Shown here: in pieces, positions 45,152-56,340 of the stretch
Layout: the number at the start of each line of letters is the position of its first letter
How positions within the stretch are numbered: the stretch's first letter is position 1
NCBI RefSeq assembly: GCF_040939455.1
Contig: NC_134108.1
Coordinates: 38,608,501-38,672,500 of the forward strand
DNA: 64,000 nt
Reading direction: 5' to 3'
Source: Microcebus murinus
Lineage: Eukaryota > Chordata > Mammalia > Primates > Cheirogaleidae
Made by a program: the position numbers and the translations under genes
Notes under the pieces: generated by a model
Databases searched by the model: none
Told to the model about the DNA's origin: nothing
The model's input: the letters and a program-made list of their open reading frames with translations, nothing else

Positions 45152-45510
45152 TACACATCATGGAGTATTACTTAGCCATAAAAAGGAATGAAATAATGTA
45201 TTTTGTAGCAACTTGGAACTGGAGAGCATTATCCTAAGTGAAGCACTTCAGGAATTGAAAAGAAAATACCACATTTTCGCTAAACAATGGATATATGTAA
45301 CTGGTGTAATGGACATTGGAAATAAAGAAGGGGAGAGGGTGAGAAGAAAGTGAGGGATAAAAATTACTGTTGGATACAATGTACACTATTCTGGTGACAG
45401 ATACACTAAAGGCCCTTACTTGAGCATTATACAATTCATCCGTGTAACAAAAACACTTGTACTCCCTAAATATATTGAAATAAAAGAAATGAAAATAAAA
45501 GATGAATGAT
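43776..45510 (+). mobile_element. 5'-truncated L1, ORF2 C-terminal half and 3'UTR
   Basis: Begins at 'caaggaggtgaaaggtctctgg', upstream in ORF2 of where the previous copy broke off, so part of ORF2 appears twice. Then 'tggaagaatcaatattattaa', 'gctggaggcatcacat'-like text, 'aaatggtgctaggaaaattgg', the region read as IPLLGIHPN near 44970, and the 3'UTR ('acaatgtacactattctggtg', 'acaattcatccgtgtaac', 'atattgaaataaaa'). A CA microsatellite lies near the end of ORF2. Frames of 86-90 codons survive but ORF2 is dead. L1MA-like 3' end. Confidence 0.8.
45112..45158. repeat. (AC)n microsatellite in L1
   Basis: AC repeat with two AT interruptions, within the L1 3' part. Confidence 0.92.
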
Positions 45511-45559
45511 GAAGAGGTGGAATGACACAAATTAAATGTTCATTTTTCATAGTAGAGAG

Positions 45560-45785
45560 TCAATATATAATGTCTAAAATTGGAAAACCAAACTAACACT
45601 AAGTATATTATTTATAAGAACAGAGATATGTAACAAAGGAAATTGCTAAGAATATAAAGTAGCTGCTTCTGGGAAAGGAAAATGGGGTGTGGTGAGGTGG
45701 GCAGATTACTGCCATTCCATAAAAATAATATAGAACTGTTGAACTATGCACCTGTGTTACTTTAATGCAGAAAAAAAGTTAAATT
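45560..45785 (+). repeat. Older L1M 3' end
   Basis: 'gaacagagatatgtaacaaa', 'gctgcttctgggaaagg' and 'cacctgtgttactttaatgc' followed by an A run resemble an L1M-class 3'UTR. Independent of the L1 ending at 45510. Confidence 0.45.
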
Positions 45786-45995
45786 GTAGTAAATATATCC
45801 AGGCACTCATAATATTGAAAAAGAAATTGGATTGATAGATCTTTTCTATCGTAATATGATAAAATATTTGTGGATAGTAGTGTCAAGCATTGGCCCAGTT
45901 GAAAAAAAAACATTAAGTAAGATAGAAACTTCCTGAAAAAGACAAATAAAAAGAAATGTTGCTTTATCTTCTACTATAGCAGTGGTTTGTTCAGA

Positions 45996-46600
45996 TCTTT
46001 TTTTTTTTTTTTTTTTTTTTTAAATAGCACAGCTTTCCTGGCTGAGTACTGCCTTTCCTGTGGAAGGAAAAGTTATTCTAAGCTGAGTGCTAAAGTCAAA
46101 GGACTGCAGAGCCACGCCTGCTGTTTTCAATTAGCATGCCAGTCCCAATGGCATGTCAGGCAGACGGTGTTTTATTAGGGCTGGTCATCTCCTCCTCCAA
46201 GCCACGTGAACAGCCTGAGGTTCTACATGCTTCCCCTGACCTTCCAGTCCCTCTGGAGTTGTGTGACCGCTGGAAGCCGAAGCCACAGCTGTCTGCCACT
46301 TGACTCCCAAAGCTCAGTCTGATCTGCAATTTTCCCTTGGGACAGAGAAGGAAAGCAAGTTGATGGAAAGAAACTTCTCTTTCTGAAATAGAATAGTTCC
46401 TTTTCCTTGAGCATGTTTGAGAACTGTAATGAATGCACAGTTGCCTACATAGATGAGGAAGGTGGTCCTGTGAGTTCTCAGCAAAGGTCAGGTGGGAAAT
46501 TCTGCTCCTCTTAGCCAAGGGACCAGTGCTGGGTTAGAGGAGAGTGTTTTTTTGTGAAGATGGAGGAGGGCAAGGACACTGCAAAGCTGGGCACATGTGA
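45996..46600 (-). other. Poly(T)-headed segment, possible retrocopy
   Basis: A 26-base T run (45996-46021) precedes GC-richer, CpG-containing sequence. On the minus strand a 120-codon frame (46156-46518) is open and an AATAAA lies near 46173. The A-tail-like end and composition would fit a processed 3'UTR copied antisense. However, no AATAAA sits just before the tail, I recognise no parent gene, and I see no target duplication. The frame may be chance. Confidence 0.3.
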
Positions 46601-46611
46601 CTCTGGAGAAG

Positions 46612-46945
46612 AGTAAGCAGACCTGGAATTTAGCCTAAAGAAGAGAAGGTTGAGGGTGATTTTAAAAGGAACTCTGGAGCAGGAAATGTCATTATACTAG
46701 GAATGAAGACCAGATGGTCTCAATCTTGTCAGAGCACAGAGCAAGGAGAAAGGATGACCTTATAGAATAAGGCAGAACTTCATCACAGTTGTTAAACACT
46801 GGAATGGGGTGTTCAGGGAGGCTGTGGAATTCTCCATATAAATAAGGGTTTTGTCTAATATGAGCATTTGTGTGTAGGTTTGCCTAAAACATAAAGGATT
46901 CCTAAAACAGTATCTGAAGGTCCCTTCAAGAGTATTATTTGTATC
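46612..46945 (+). repeat. CR1/L3-like LINE 3' fragment
   Basis: 'agcctaaagaagagaaggttgagg', then 'gaccagatggtctcaa', 'aaggcagaacttcatcac', 'ttaaacactggaatggggtg', 'cagggaggctgtggaattctcc' and 'gaaggtcccttcaag'. This order (GAGAAGGTTGAGG, then ...CAGGGAGGCTGTGGA..., then GGTCCCTTC) is diagnostic of CR1-clade LINEs, represented in mammals by L3/CR1_Mam relics. Very old. Confidence 0.7.
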
Positions 46946-48699
46946 ACAACGGAGTCTTTCAGGTAAATAAGGGAAAAGGTCACTTGGAAGCCTACTGATA
47001 GTAATTGTTGGGCCCCAGAGCTTAAGGACCTTAAGGAACAACACAAATTTAGATTTTCTTATTTTTTTCCCTCTATTGTCTTTCCAGTTCCCCATACATG
47101 TTTATAAACATATCAGTTACAGTGGTAACAGGACAACAATCCCTCATTTGCACCCTTTTAACTGTGGCTTTTTTTCTATTTTTATGTTAGCGACAGAAGA
47201 GTTTATTATCTAAGACAAGCATATCTTGGGATGTTTTAGTCCTTTGCTATGGGCTGAAATTCTGTTTTGACAATTTTAAGATATTCAATGAGATGATAGT
47301 TGATATGGAGTAATTTACAGGCTTGAATAAAAACTTTCCTTTTACTTTTCTTAAATGGGATGACAAAAACAGCTAAATGTATTTTTTAATTCTTCCACTT
47401 GACCTAACATTTACATGGTAAATAATTTTACATACAACCATTCACCTTTAAGATGGAGATACCCATAGGACTTGGATATGTCATCTCACAGAAATTGTAA
47501 CAGAGAAACCAATAATGTATTGGTCACTGTAATTCACTGTAATCTGTAGTCAGAATAAGTAGTTTTCAATTTATATTTCCTATACTGCAAATCAGAGCTA
47601 ACATTTTAATTAGTAAAATGACCATAACAAGAGGCTGATGGCTAATTACCACTGATTACTCCACTCTTAGCTAATTAATGAGATAGCTATGCATTTTGAT
47701 CAATTAAACTCATCTATGTACCTTTCATCAACTAAATTATAGTTATGTTTAATAATCTGCTATAATTTTGGTAAAGTTTTTATATTATTTGACAAAGAAA
47801 TAGTATTCAGAGAAAAGCAAAGCCTACAAAGTATAAATTAAATTAATATGAATAAGCAGTATACAACTATCTTCTTTTTGCATGATGAATAAAGCTTCTT
47901 AATGTGATGACATTTTCCTGAACTCATCTTTCACATGGTTACACTGACACAGAATCAATGCACTTCCTTATCAAATAATTTTTTAAATAAGTAAATATAA
48001 TTTCTAGGAATCTTGAAATCTGTTTTATCCAACTGTCTACTTCTAGATGGATTGAATTTAAAACTGTCTCATAAGATGGTTGGCTCTTCAATCTACTAGC
48101 AGCAAGAAAAGGAATGAGGAGGTAAGGTTAAAGGAAGGAATATAAATATCTAATATCACCATATTTGTGTCACAGTACCACAAGGGTTATAGAATCATAG
48201 TGACTCAGAATATCAGAAGCTGTACTGACCCAAAGTAATAATACATGAGTAGGCCAAAAAGGAAGAACAAGAGACAGCACATTGAGAGTTCCTTTAAGGC
48301 AATATCAGAGTAATTATTTGCTGTAGAATGGGTCCAAATACTTTGTGTATATTAATGGATAATTTTATACCCCTAAATCTAGAGGAAATATAGATGAATA
48401 TCATATAGCATTATATTTTGATCACGCTGCTGATAATCCATAGTTGGAATGATTATTTTGGCACCAGCTAGATAACATCTACCTTCAAACTTTACCACGC
48501 TGAAGAGTAATGAGATCCAACTTGTAGTAACTCAGTTTCTATTCAGTGATCTCTATAGTAGTGGAATTAATATTTGTACTCTAAAACAATGGTGTTTTTG
48601 TGTACCGCACAGTAGAAAATATAGTATATCAGAGAACTATGTCATATAGAAAACACTTTGTTTTAAAAAACCTTGGTTGTTTCATTATAAATTAGGTGT
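46946..48699. other. 1.7 kb unassigned
   Basis: AT-rich. No repeat or gene recognised. Confidence 0.4.
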
Positions 48700-48970
48700 A
48701 AGGAAAAGGCTGGGTAGAATAGATGTAAGGGAGAAAAGATGGAGAAAAAGATGACTCCAAAGTTCCTGGCTTGAGAGACATATACACACAGTGTCCCTGA
48801 CTACTGCCCAAAGTTGGAGTGGAAAGTCAGTGTGAGGGAGAAGCAACGAGTTTTGTTTATAACTGTTGAGCTTTAGATGATAACAGGGCTTCCCCCAAAA
48901 AATATTCTCTTAGGAAGTACAAAATTAGAATTGAATCACAGGTGAAAGGGAAATATCTAGGTTCTGAATA
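48700..48970 (-). repeat. L2-type ancient repeat, antisense
   Basis: 'agatgactccaaagttcctgg', 'cttgagagacat', 'gtttataactgttgagcttt' and 'gatgataacagggcttccc' follow the same old family as 13370-13690, further along the element. Confidence 0.45.
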
Positions 48971-50934
48971 CAATGTGTGAAAGCATTAGATCAGAAGCTT
49001 TCTGAATCAATACACACATTGGAAGGTTGGGCAAATAGTCATAAATATAATGTTGGAAAAACAAGAGGTAGAGGTAAGAGAAATGGAAAAGATAAGAAAT
49101 ATAGCAATGTAGAAGCTTTATTTCTGTAATATTCTATGTATTTTTATATTTATATGACTACCCATACAAATTTTCCTTAAAATTATCTTATAAAAGAAGA
49201 TGGAACAAAATTATATGCCATATGATAATATACTGCTACAAATTGATATGAACATATAATAATTTTATGAGGTTATTTTGTCTCATTTTTATAAACATCA
49301 TAGAAAAAAAAAGTCAAGGAAGAGGTGGTCTAAACTATTAAGAAATATCTGTTTGTGATTGACCTATATGAAATCGGAAATAATTCATAGTAGTTGGACT
49401 TAGAAAGTGCCTTAATGATTTTTTATACTTTTTCCATAAGAAACGTAGCCACAAATAGAAACAGATTTATTCATAAATTTTTATCAAATGTGTGATTTTT
49501 ATCAGAAGTTTCCACTGACTTAGCTTCAATTCAAGAAGAAAACAATTCCATAGCAAACTTAATTCTCTAAATATAATAGGTTGGCTTGATTATTTAACTT
49601 TTTTCTTATCCTTTTTTAAACCATTCCTATTCAGTTTCTTAGTTTCTCAGATGGTTATAACTTTGTAATCCTTTCATTTTGTTTAGATAATTTCATTTAA
49701 TAACTTACAATCATTTGTCACTATTCAAAATAAGCGTTAGCTGTTTTTAGATAAATAGAATCAGAAAAAAATTCCATTATAAAAAATAAAGCAGAATACA
49801 ATTTTTCCTTGAGTATTATTTAATAATTTTGAGCATGTTCTCAGTGGCTTTTAAATCATTTGACAATTCAGAGGTGAATTTTTGGCTGAGCAGACTTAGT
49901 CATATTCTGATGGCAACCATATGCTGTTTGGTAGTTTCTAGGATTTTTGACTCTAAATCAGTTTGTGAGGTTCTGCTTTTCTTAGAAATACAAATATATA
50001 TTTGCATGGTTTGAAGCTCTTCCTTGGTGTATTTTGTGGTATTAAAACAACATTATAGATAGAATTAAACAAAGGATTTCCTATAGACTACCATCTCACA
50101 AATCTCTAGATAGCTTCAAAATATTTAAAGTTGGCATTTGGATTTTTCCCATGATTTATGGTAATTCCATCAGGGGCCCCATTCAGGAACACCTCTATTA
50201 TGTGACAATCATGTGCTCATAATTTTTCTCTGCACCTGAAACGCAGTTTGGGAACTTAGAGTCAACATAATTATTTGGGGATTGATTAATGCTTATTTAT
50301 GGAGACAAATAATGAGACAACACATTTGTAAACTCTTAAAATTTTTACAAATTATCTAAAAGTCAACAAAAAAATGTAGGCATTTACTGTCTGATACTAA
50401 TAGTCACCAATGGACACAATTTTGTGCAACAAGAATGTCCCTGCCTCTCACCAGTCAGCTGTAACAGTGCCCCCTGTTGGGCAGTGGAGGATGGCTCTTC
50501 TGCATTGTTAATGTCTTTATGTGGAGGAATCCCACTAATTTGATACTCTTAGCAACTCACCAGTCCCTCATTTATTTCCCCTCAAAAAGACAAAAGATTC
50601 AATTTGATGGGCAAATCTGAAAGAAATTAAATATACATAAATTAGCCTTTTTCCCTGCCCATTTTCTTTTTTGGGAAAAGGTGTCTGGTGATCCAGTACT
50701 ATTCATACCCAGTAGGTAAGTTCATCCAATTCCGAGGATCAGTAGTATTAGGAAGTCCACTTGCCCATACGTTTAAGCCATATTCTACTTTTTTCAGCTT
50801 TATTGGAAATTATTTTGTTTTCCATCTGTCTTACTGTTTGTCTACTTCTCTGATGGTTCATAAACTGAGCAGAGTAGTGTTGTTTATTGAGCCACTTAAA
50901 AACCAGCACTTCTCTTCTGGTCAACAGTCTCTCA
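48971..50934. other. 2 kb unassigned
   Basis: AT-rich with no assignable repeat or gene. A 104-codon plus-strand frame from 50688 runs into the L2 fragment and is not supported as a gene. Confidence 0.4.
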
Positions 50935-51045
50935 TTTGTGCCTTCATACAACAAATATTTATGAAGCCTCTGCTACATGCTGGGTACTGGGCCAGGTGTT
51001 GATGGTGGTGAGAAGGTGGACTCAGTCCTGGATCTAATTTAATCC
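50935..51045 (-). repeat. L2 3' end, antisense
   Basis: 'catacaacaaatatttatgaa', 'gctacatgctgggtactgg' and 'ccaggtgttgatgg' are the antisense L2 terminus. Confidence 0.7.
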
Positions 51046-53059
51046 CAGCTTAAGTCTAACCTCAGCCTCAGCACCCAATCCAGGCAAAGCCATCATATTG
51101 GCTGTGAAATAGGAGGAATGAGGTGAGGAAGGGAAGAGAGGCCAGACTCTAATTCTGCCTTATTCAACTCCCATTCCAATAATTGGCAAAAGATAGATCT
51201 GTTAAAATATAAACAATTCAGACTAACAGAAAACCTTTTGGCTATTATTTATGAAACAGTTTATTTGAAATTTAAGGTCTTTGAACTAAATTCATATTCT
51301 TTTAACACTTTTGAATAATGTCTGCAGAATAGTAAATTTATTTGCAAATTTTGGACCTGGCCTAAACAAATATTTTTATTAAATCCATTTGTCTACTTTT
51401 GCTTTAATGGTAATTTGGATTGTCTGTGAGCTCTTTCCTCTTCCATCTTGTTTCCATTATCCTAGTGATAGGGAGTTGACAGTTCTCTATTTGTTTCTGA
51501 GTCTACTCACTATGTAATTAATAACTGACCAGGTTATTAACCCATATCTCATTTACAACTCCATCCTCAAAATGTGTTGTCTCTGCTTCTTCTTAGGTAT
51601 TCTTGAACAGCCTTACAGAATTCAGAGAAAAAAATGAAGAAAAACATGAATGGATCTAGGGGCTCTCCCTACAGGAGGCCTCGACTTGTACAGAAAAAAA
51701 CATCTTTGAAGAATGTACTATTAACCCATCTGGGAAAAAAGAGTGAGGACTTTTCCAAAACCCACTCAGTGTTTCTTCCACCTGGAACCCACACTATCGT
51801 TTTGCCTGAGAGACTGGTCTGTTCCAAATTTCTCTTTCATTCCTAATCTACTTCCAGGACAAAGTCTACCCAGGCCTACGTCTATCACCCCAAATAAGCT
51901 GAATAATGTTGGTGAGCCAGGATGGATTTTTGCTTCCTTAAAGATACTCTGTTCCAAGAAATATAATGGCTTTTTATTAATATTTTTACATTAAATGTAT
52001 GTGCTGTTCATAGAACATGCCAAAATAGTTTAAAAATGACACTATGGAAAATTATTAGCCAAGTAGTTTGCAACTTTTTAAGATAGAATTTAAATGCAGT
52101 TTCAGATACTCTCATAAAAAAAAATTCTTTATCTGGTTCTGACTATAACTGATTTTGACTCTGCTAGGGAAATCTAAGGGTGGAAATTTCCTGAGCTAAC
52201 AGCAGGTCATGCTGAATTACAGCCATCACTCTTGGAGGGGGAGGGCAGGAGTTAAAGAATGTAACTGGATTTATTTCTCATTAGTTATATATTCATAAAA
52301 GCATTGAAGAGTAACATTCTAATTTCCCAATTTTAAAAATAGTGGATCAGTTTTTCCATTCAGCTTCTCCTAGCAGGATGGGAGTGAAAAGATACCCAAA
52401 AGGAAGCTTCAACTCAGCATGTTTCAGAAAAAAATTTTTTTCCAAGAGAAGAATGTTGTCTTTTTCTCTTTTTTTTTTCTTTTCCAAGTCCATCTTTTCC
52501 ATGGCATGTGATTGGGATATCAAAAGCAGATATGCTGTACTCTATAAATGGACTTCTAACATTTAAACCTAATTGAGATGCACACAGAATTTCACTGGAA
52601 AGTGTGATTCATGCGGACCGAACCACAGCCCATCTGTGCCTACACTTCATCTTCCAATTTACCCTTATTTAAGAAAACTAGACTATTCTTTTGCTACTAG
52701 ATATCTTTGCTACTAGATATATCACATAAATTGGTGCCCTAAAACCTAAAAGTTTAATATGGGGAAGTGTAACATTTCATTTAATCCAGTGCTTGAGAGG
52801 AGGCCAGGAATTGAAGGCAGTGGGGGCGTTGGTTCTTTTTAATGACTTTCATTCCTCTCTCAACTTTTAAAAAGGGAAATTATGTCTCGTACCCCTTTGC
52901 TAACATCACTGTTAACTTTGTTTTTTCTTATCCCTTCTTTTGACAAGTTTTCCCCCAAATTTAATGTAACTATATAATTCAGTGATAGTGACTATAATAT
53001 TACATTTAAAAACCCTCAGAAGTTCAGTGCACTGTAACCACGAATGTTTATTTTCTCTC
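51046..53059. other. 2 kb unassigned
   Basis: No gene or named repeat. A perfect 15-of-16 tandem duplication (unit TTTGCTACTAGATAT plus C or A) lies at 52690-52721. Overlapping 60-83 codon frames at 51634-51994 are unrecognised. Confidence 0.4.
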
Positions 53060-53380
53060 TTGCAGGTCTGTGGTTTATGTTGGTGGCTCTGCTGCAGGAC
53101 ACAGGTTGGCTGTGCTTGGTACCAGGCTTCAGATTCACCACAGTGGTCTCCGTAAGTCTCCACATACCCCTAGGAGCAGGAGCTACCCAAGGCATGTCCT
53201 CCTCACAGTAGCTCACAGGAATCCAAGGAAGCAAGAAGCCTATGATGCTTTTAAGGCAGAATTCCATATCGGCTCAGAATTCCATATCCCTTGGCCAAAA
53301 ACTTCACATTGCCAATCCTAACATCTATGGAATGGAGACATATACTCTATTCATGGCCAGGCACTGCCAGGCTATGAGGG
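53060..53380 (-). repeat. Ancient LTR-like repeat, family unresolved
   Basis: 'gctacccaaggcatgtcctcctc', 'cttggccaaaaacttcacat' and 'ccaatcctaacatctatgg' resemble a common interspersed repeat with a GGCATGTTCTTCTCA...CCATTGGCCAAAGCAAGTCAC order. I cannot name it safely. Contains a 14-bp direct repeat (CAGAATTCCATATC at 53257 and 53275). Confidence 0.4.
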
Positions 53381-53440
53381 GAAATTGAGGAAACATAGTT
53401 GAATCTATTACAATGACCTATAGAATATAGTAGGGTAAAA

Positions 53441-53452
53441 CACCCATTGTTT
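53441..53452. repeat. Alu target site duplication, left copy
   Basis: CACCCATTGTTT, matching CACCCCATTGTTT at 53803-53815 apart from one C. Confidence 0.85.
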
Positions 53453-53802
53453 GTTTGTTTATTTATTTATTTATTTTTATTTTTTTGAGACAGAGTCTCG
53501 CTTTGTTGCCCAGGCTAGATTGAGTGCTGTGGCATCAACCTAGCTCACAGCAACCTTAAACTCCTGGGCTCAAGCGATCCTGCTGCCTCAGCCTCCCAAA
53601 TAGCTGGAACTACAGGCATGCGCCACCATGCTCGGCTGTTTTTTTCTATATAAAATAGTTGACCAATTAATTTATATCTATTTATAGTAGAGACAGGGTC
53701 TCACTCTTGCTCAGGCTGGTTTCCAACTCCTGACATTGAGCAATCAGCCCTCCTCAGCCTCCCAGAGTGCTATGATTACAGGCGTGAGCCACTGCACCCC
53801 GC
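53453..53802 (-). mobile_element. Full-length strepsirrhine Alu, antisense
   Basis: The tail is an expanded GTTT/ATTT tract, then GAGACAGAGTCTCGCTTTG. The left arm has 'gcatcaacctagctcacagc', the linker TAGTTGACCAATTAATTTAT, and the right arm has 'cttgctcaggctgg' and 'gagtgctatgattacagg'. Same subfamily signature as 10292-10630, with more CpG decay, so somewhat older. Confidence 0.93.
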
Positions 53803-53815
53803 CACCCCATTGTTT
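53803..53815. repeat. Alu target site duplication, right copy
   Basis: CACCCCATTGTTT, partner of 53441-53452. Confidence 0.85.
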
Positions 53816-55299
53816 ATTGACTCCACCTCAGGCTGTACGTCAAACCTGGTGTGACTTGCTACTGGTGTTATATATACAATAGGTACCATTAAAAATAAAA
53901 TAATCTTGTGTTTAATTTAAGAAAATGTATATTTTATTGACTCCATGTAATATCTATCACAGATCACGACACAGGATTTCATAATCATTCACACAGGTAG
54001 GCAGGCATATATACAAACACTTGTCTTCCTCTCATATTCATTGGACACAATTATACTTCCTAAACTCCAGTACATTTTTGGATATTGCAATGAATTTCCT
54101 TTTTGCTGTCTATCTCACTGTGTTTTAGATAAAGGGTGGAATGAGGAAAATTGTATGAAAAAATAACAGAAAAATTAAGAAACGAGAAAAGGAAAATGTA
54201 TAAGAAAAACTGGGTGCCAGGTACATAGAGTGAATCAGCTCTGACAATATCCACAGTGACTTTATGCAGACTAAACAGTCTGGAATCTGAGATCTCTATT
54301 CAGTACCCAGTGAGCCACAAAGAAAATCACAATAAAATGGATTCCTCTCATCATCCTAAACTTAGAATTTAAAATATGTAGCCAAAGCTGGTAATAATAA
54401 AGTCCCACTAAATCAGAAGTCACCTCTATTGACTGAAACAATAATTTGATCTGATATCTATTCTATGCCTGGAATATAAGTACTTATTAACCATTATTGT
54501 TGTTATTGTATTCCAGTTACTGTGCCAAGTGTAATAGATAAAGAGGTGATCAATACAGATAGGTTGTACTTATGCAAATTGTCCAGTAATTAAACTCAAA
54601 ATTTGATTTTAAAACATCAGGTGAACCTGCACACAATAGATTTGATTTGGATAGTTTTTTGTGAAAACTACTTAATCCTTTTAGTTCCCTGTGTGTTCAG
54701 TTTGAATTAACAACAAAATATGGCTACAATGGAAAATTGTTTTTTTTTTTCTTTCCCAATAGGTTAATTAATAGGAACATGTCTCCCAAGAAAAGGGAGG
54801 CAGATATCTTACTTTGCTCTTGACATGTCTGTCAACATATGGAGTACTATATTAAGTGTATGTCTCCAAGTTTTTAGATTTTAAGAAAACTGTTGACAAA
54901 TAGGACTATGCACAGAGGAGGGTACCTAGAAGGGTAATTTAACTGGAAATTAGTTTATATAAGGAAGAGATGAAGGAACAGTGGCTTTTACCTTAAATAA
55001 AAGAAATAATAATTATATAATTTATCTTGATAACTATTTAAAAGGTTTCTGTGGTCAAAATATGTCTTTGTTATTATAGAGGTCAAACTTGGAATAAAAA
55101 CAGAATTGCTTGCCTTTATTATAGATATAACAATAATTATTGATGCATTTAAATAAGGGAAGAGATATCCATACAATTTGATATCTCTTTTCCTGGAAAT
55201 ATTCAGGAAAGTTTGGATAGTTTTAAGAATTATTTGCAAATTTATGATTTCAGTAAACAATTCTATGTTCCCAATTTTCCATAGGAATATGCATATATC
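53816..55299. other. Unassigned, one possible MIR tail
   Basis: 54465-54515 ('atgcctggaatataagtac', 'ccattattgttgttattgt') may be a MIR 3' tail. A T run lies at 54740-54751. Otherwise nothing. Confidence 0.4.
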
Positions 55300-55480
55300 C
55301 TGAACTGCTCATTTATTCATTCATTTACTTTTCCATTTAATGAATATTCTTTGAGAATCTACTAAACATTGTATACTGATCTTGGCACCAAGAACATTAG
55401 CAATAAATAAAATTCTTATCCTTATGAGACTTATATTCTAGTCAGTGAAAAAGTTGTAAACAAATAATCTCAGATTGTGA
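55300..55480 (-). repeat. L2 3' end, antisense
   Basis: 'tttattcattcatttactttt', 'aatgaatattctttgagaatc', 'acattgtatactgatcttgg', 'cttatgagacttatattctag' and 'gtaaacaaataatc' give a clear antisense L2. Confidence 0.78.
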
Positions 55481-55624
55481 TAAATTCTATTAAGAAAATA
55501 AATGTCTCCAAAATTATTTGTTTCAAGAATGTCAGAAATGCATGTTTTGCTTAAGCCCTTCCCCCATCCCAACTCCATCATTTTTAATTTCTTTTCATTT
55601 ACATGCTGGGGTATAAATATTGAA

Positions 55625-55835
55625 GTCATGATGTGGTATAGCAGAGGAAGGAATGTATGCACCAGACTAGACAGATCTGGTTTCATCTTTGGCTTGGTCA
55701 TTTACTAGCTATGATATCTTCAACAGCTTAGCTGATTTGACCTTCATTTTCCTTATTTATATAATGCACGGAAATGGAGATAGCATTTGTATAAGGATAA
55801 AATAAGATGATGTGAGATAGTGACCTTTGCTGATA
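55625..55835 (+). repeat. MIR SINE
   Basis: 'gatgtggtatagcagaggaag', 'cagatctggtttcatctttgg', 'catttactagctatgatatc', 'cattttccttatttatata' in sense MIR order. Confidence 0.75.
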
Positions 55836-55844
55836 GTAGTTCTT

Positions 55845-56340
55845 TATTTGCAGCTCCCTCTATCCCCGCATTGTTCCACAGATCCATTTGTTCCCTTCTG
55901 CCTTATTCTGCAGCCAGGATGCTGACCTTCAAGAACTGCACCTCCTGGTTGCCCTTGTTGGTTGGCTTCTAGTTCAGTTCAGATAATGGGAGCACTGGCA
56001 GAAAAGTGGAGCATACAAAAAGAGAGAGGTCAGAGTATTTCTCCTCTGATGTTTCTATGCCTTGGCAAGTAGGTAGATTCAGCACTAGCTGTATCTCTCC
56101 AAGACCAAAGCTTCAGCCAGGTGGCCCTTTTTCATAATTCTAGCTATCTCTCGACTCAATAACTTACTTACCTCCCCAACCTTTTTGTTCTGCAAATGAT
56201 ACTTTCGTACTGATGTTAAACTATGGATGCCTCTCTAGTTTTTCACCCCCCACATAAAGTAGTATTTTGTTAAAGTTTCCGCATTTGAGCTATCTGGGGA
56301 GAATTCTTTTTCCCATAGTTACTGTGACTGATAACAGTGT
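55845..56340 (+). repeat. Ancient LTR-like repeat, ~500 bp
   Basis: 'gcacctcctggttgcccttg', 'gttcagataatgggagcactgg', 'gaggtcagagtatttctcc', 'gccaggtggcccttt' and a terminal 'gactgataacag' follow a widespread old mammalian interspersed repeat. I recall the layout but not a safe family name. Confidence 0.45.

Noticed and set aside
46156..46518. 120-codon minus-strand frame as a host gene
   Set aside because: No recognisable domain, no splice or promoter context, and it fits a chance frame in GC-richer DNA. Kept only as a possible retrocopy segment.
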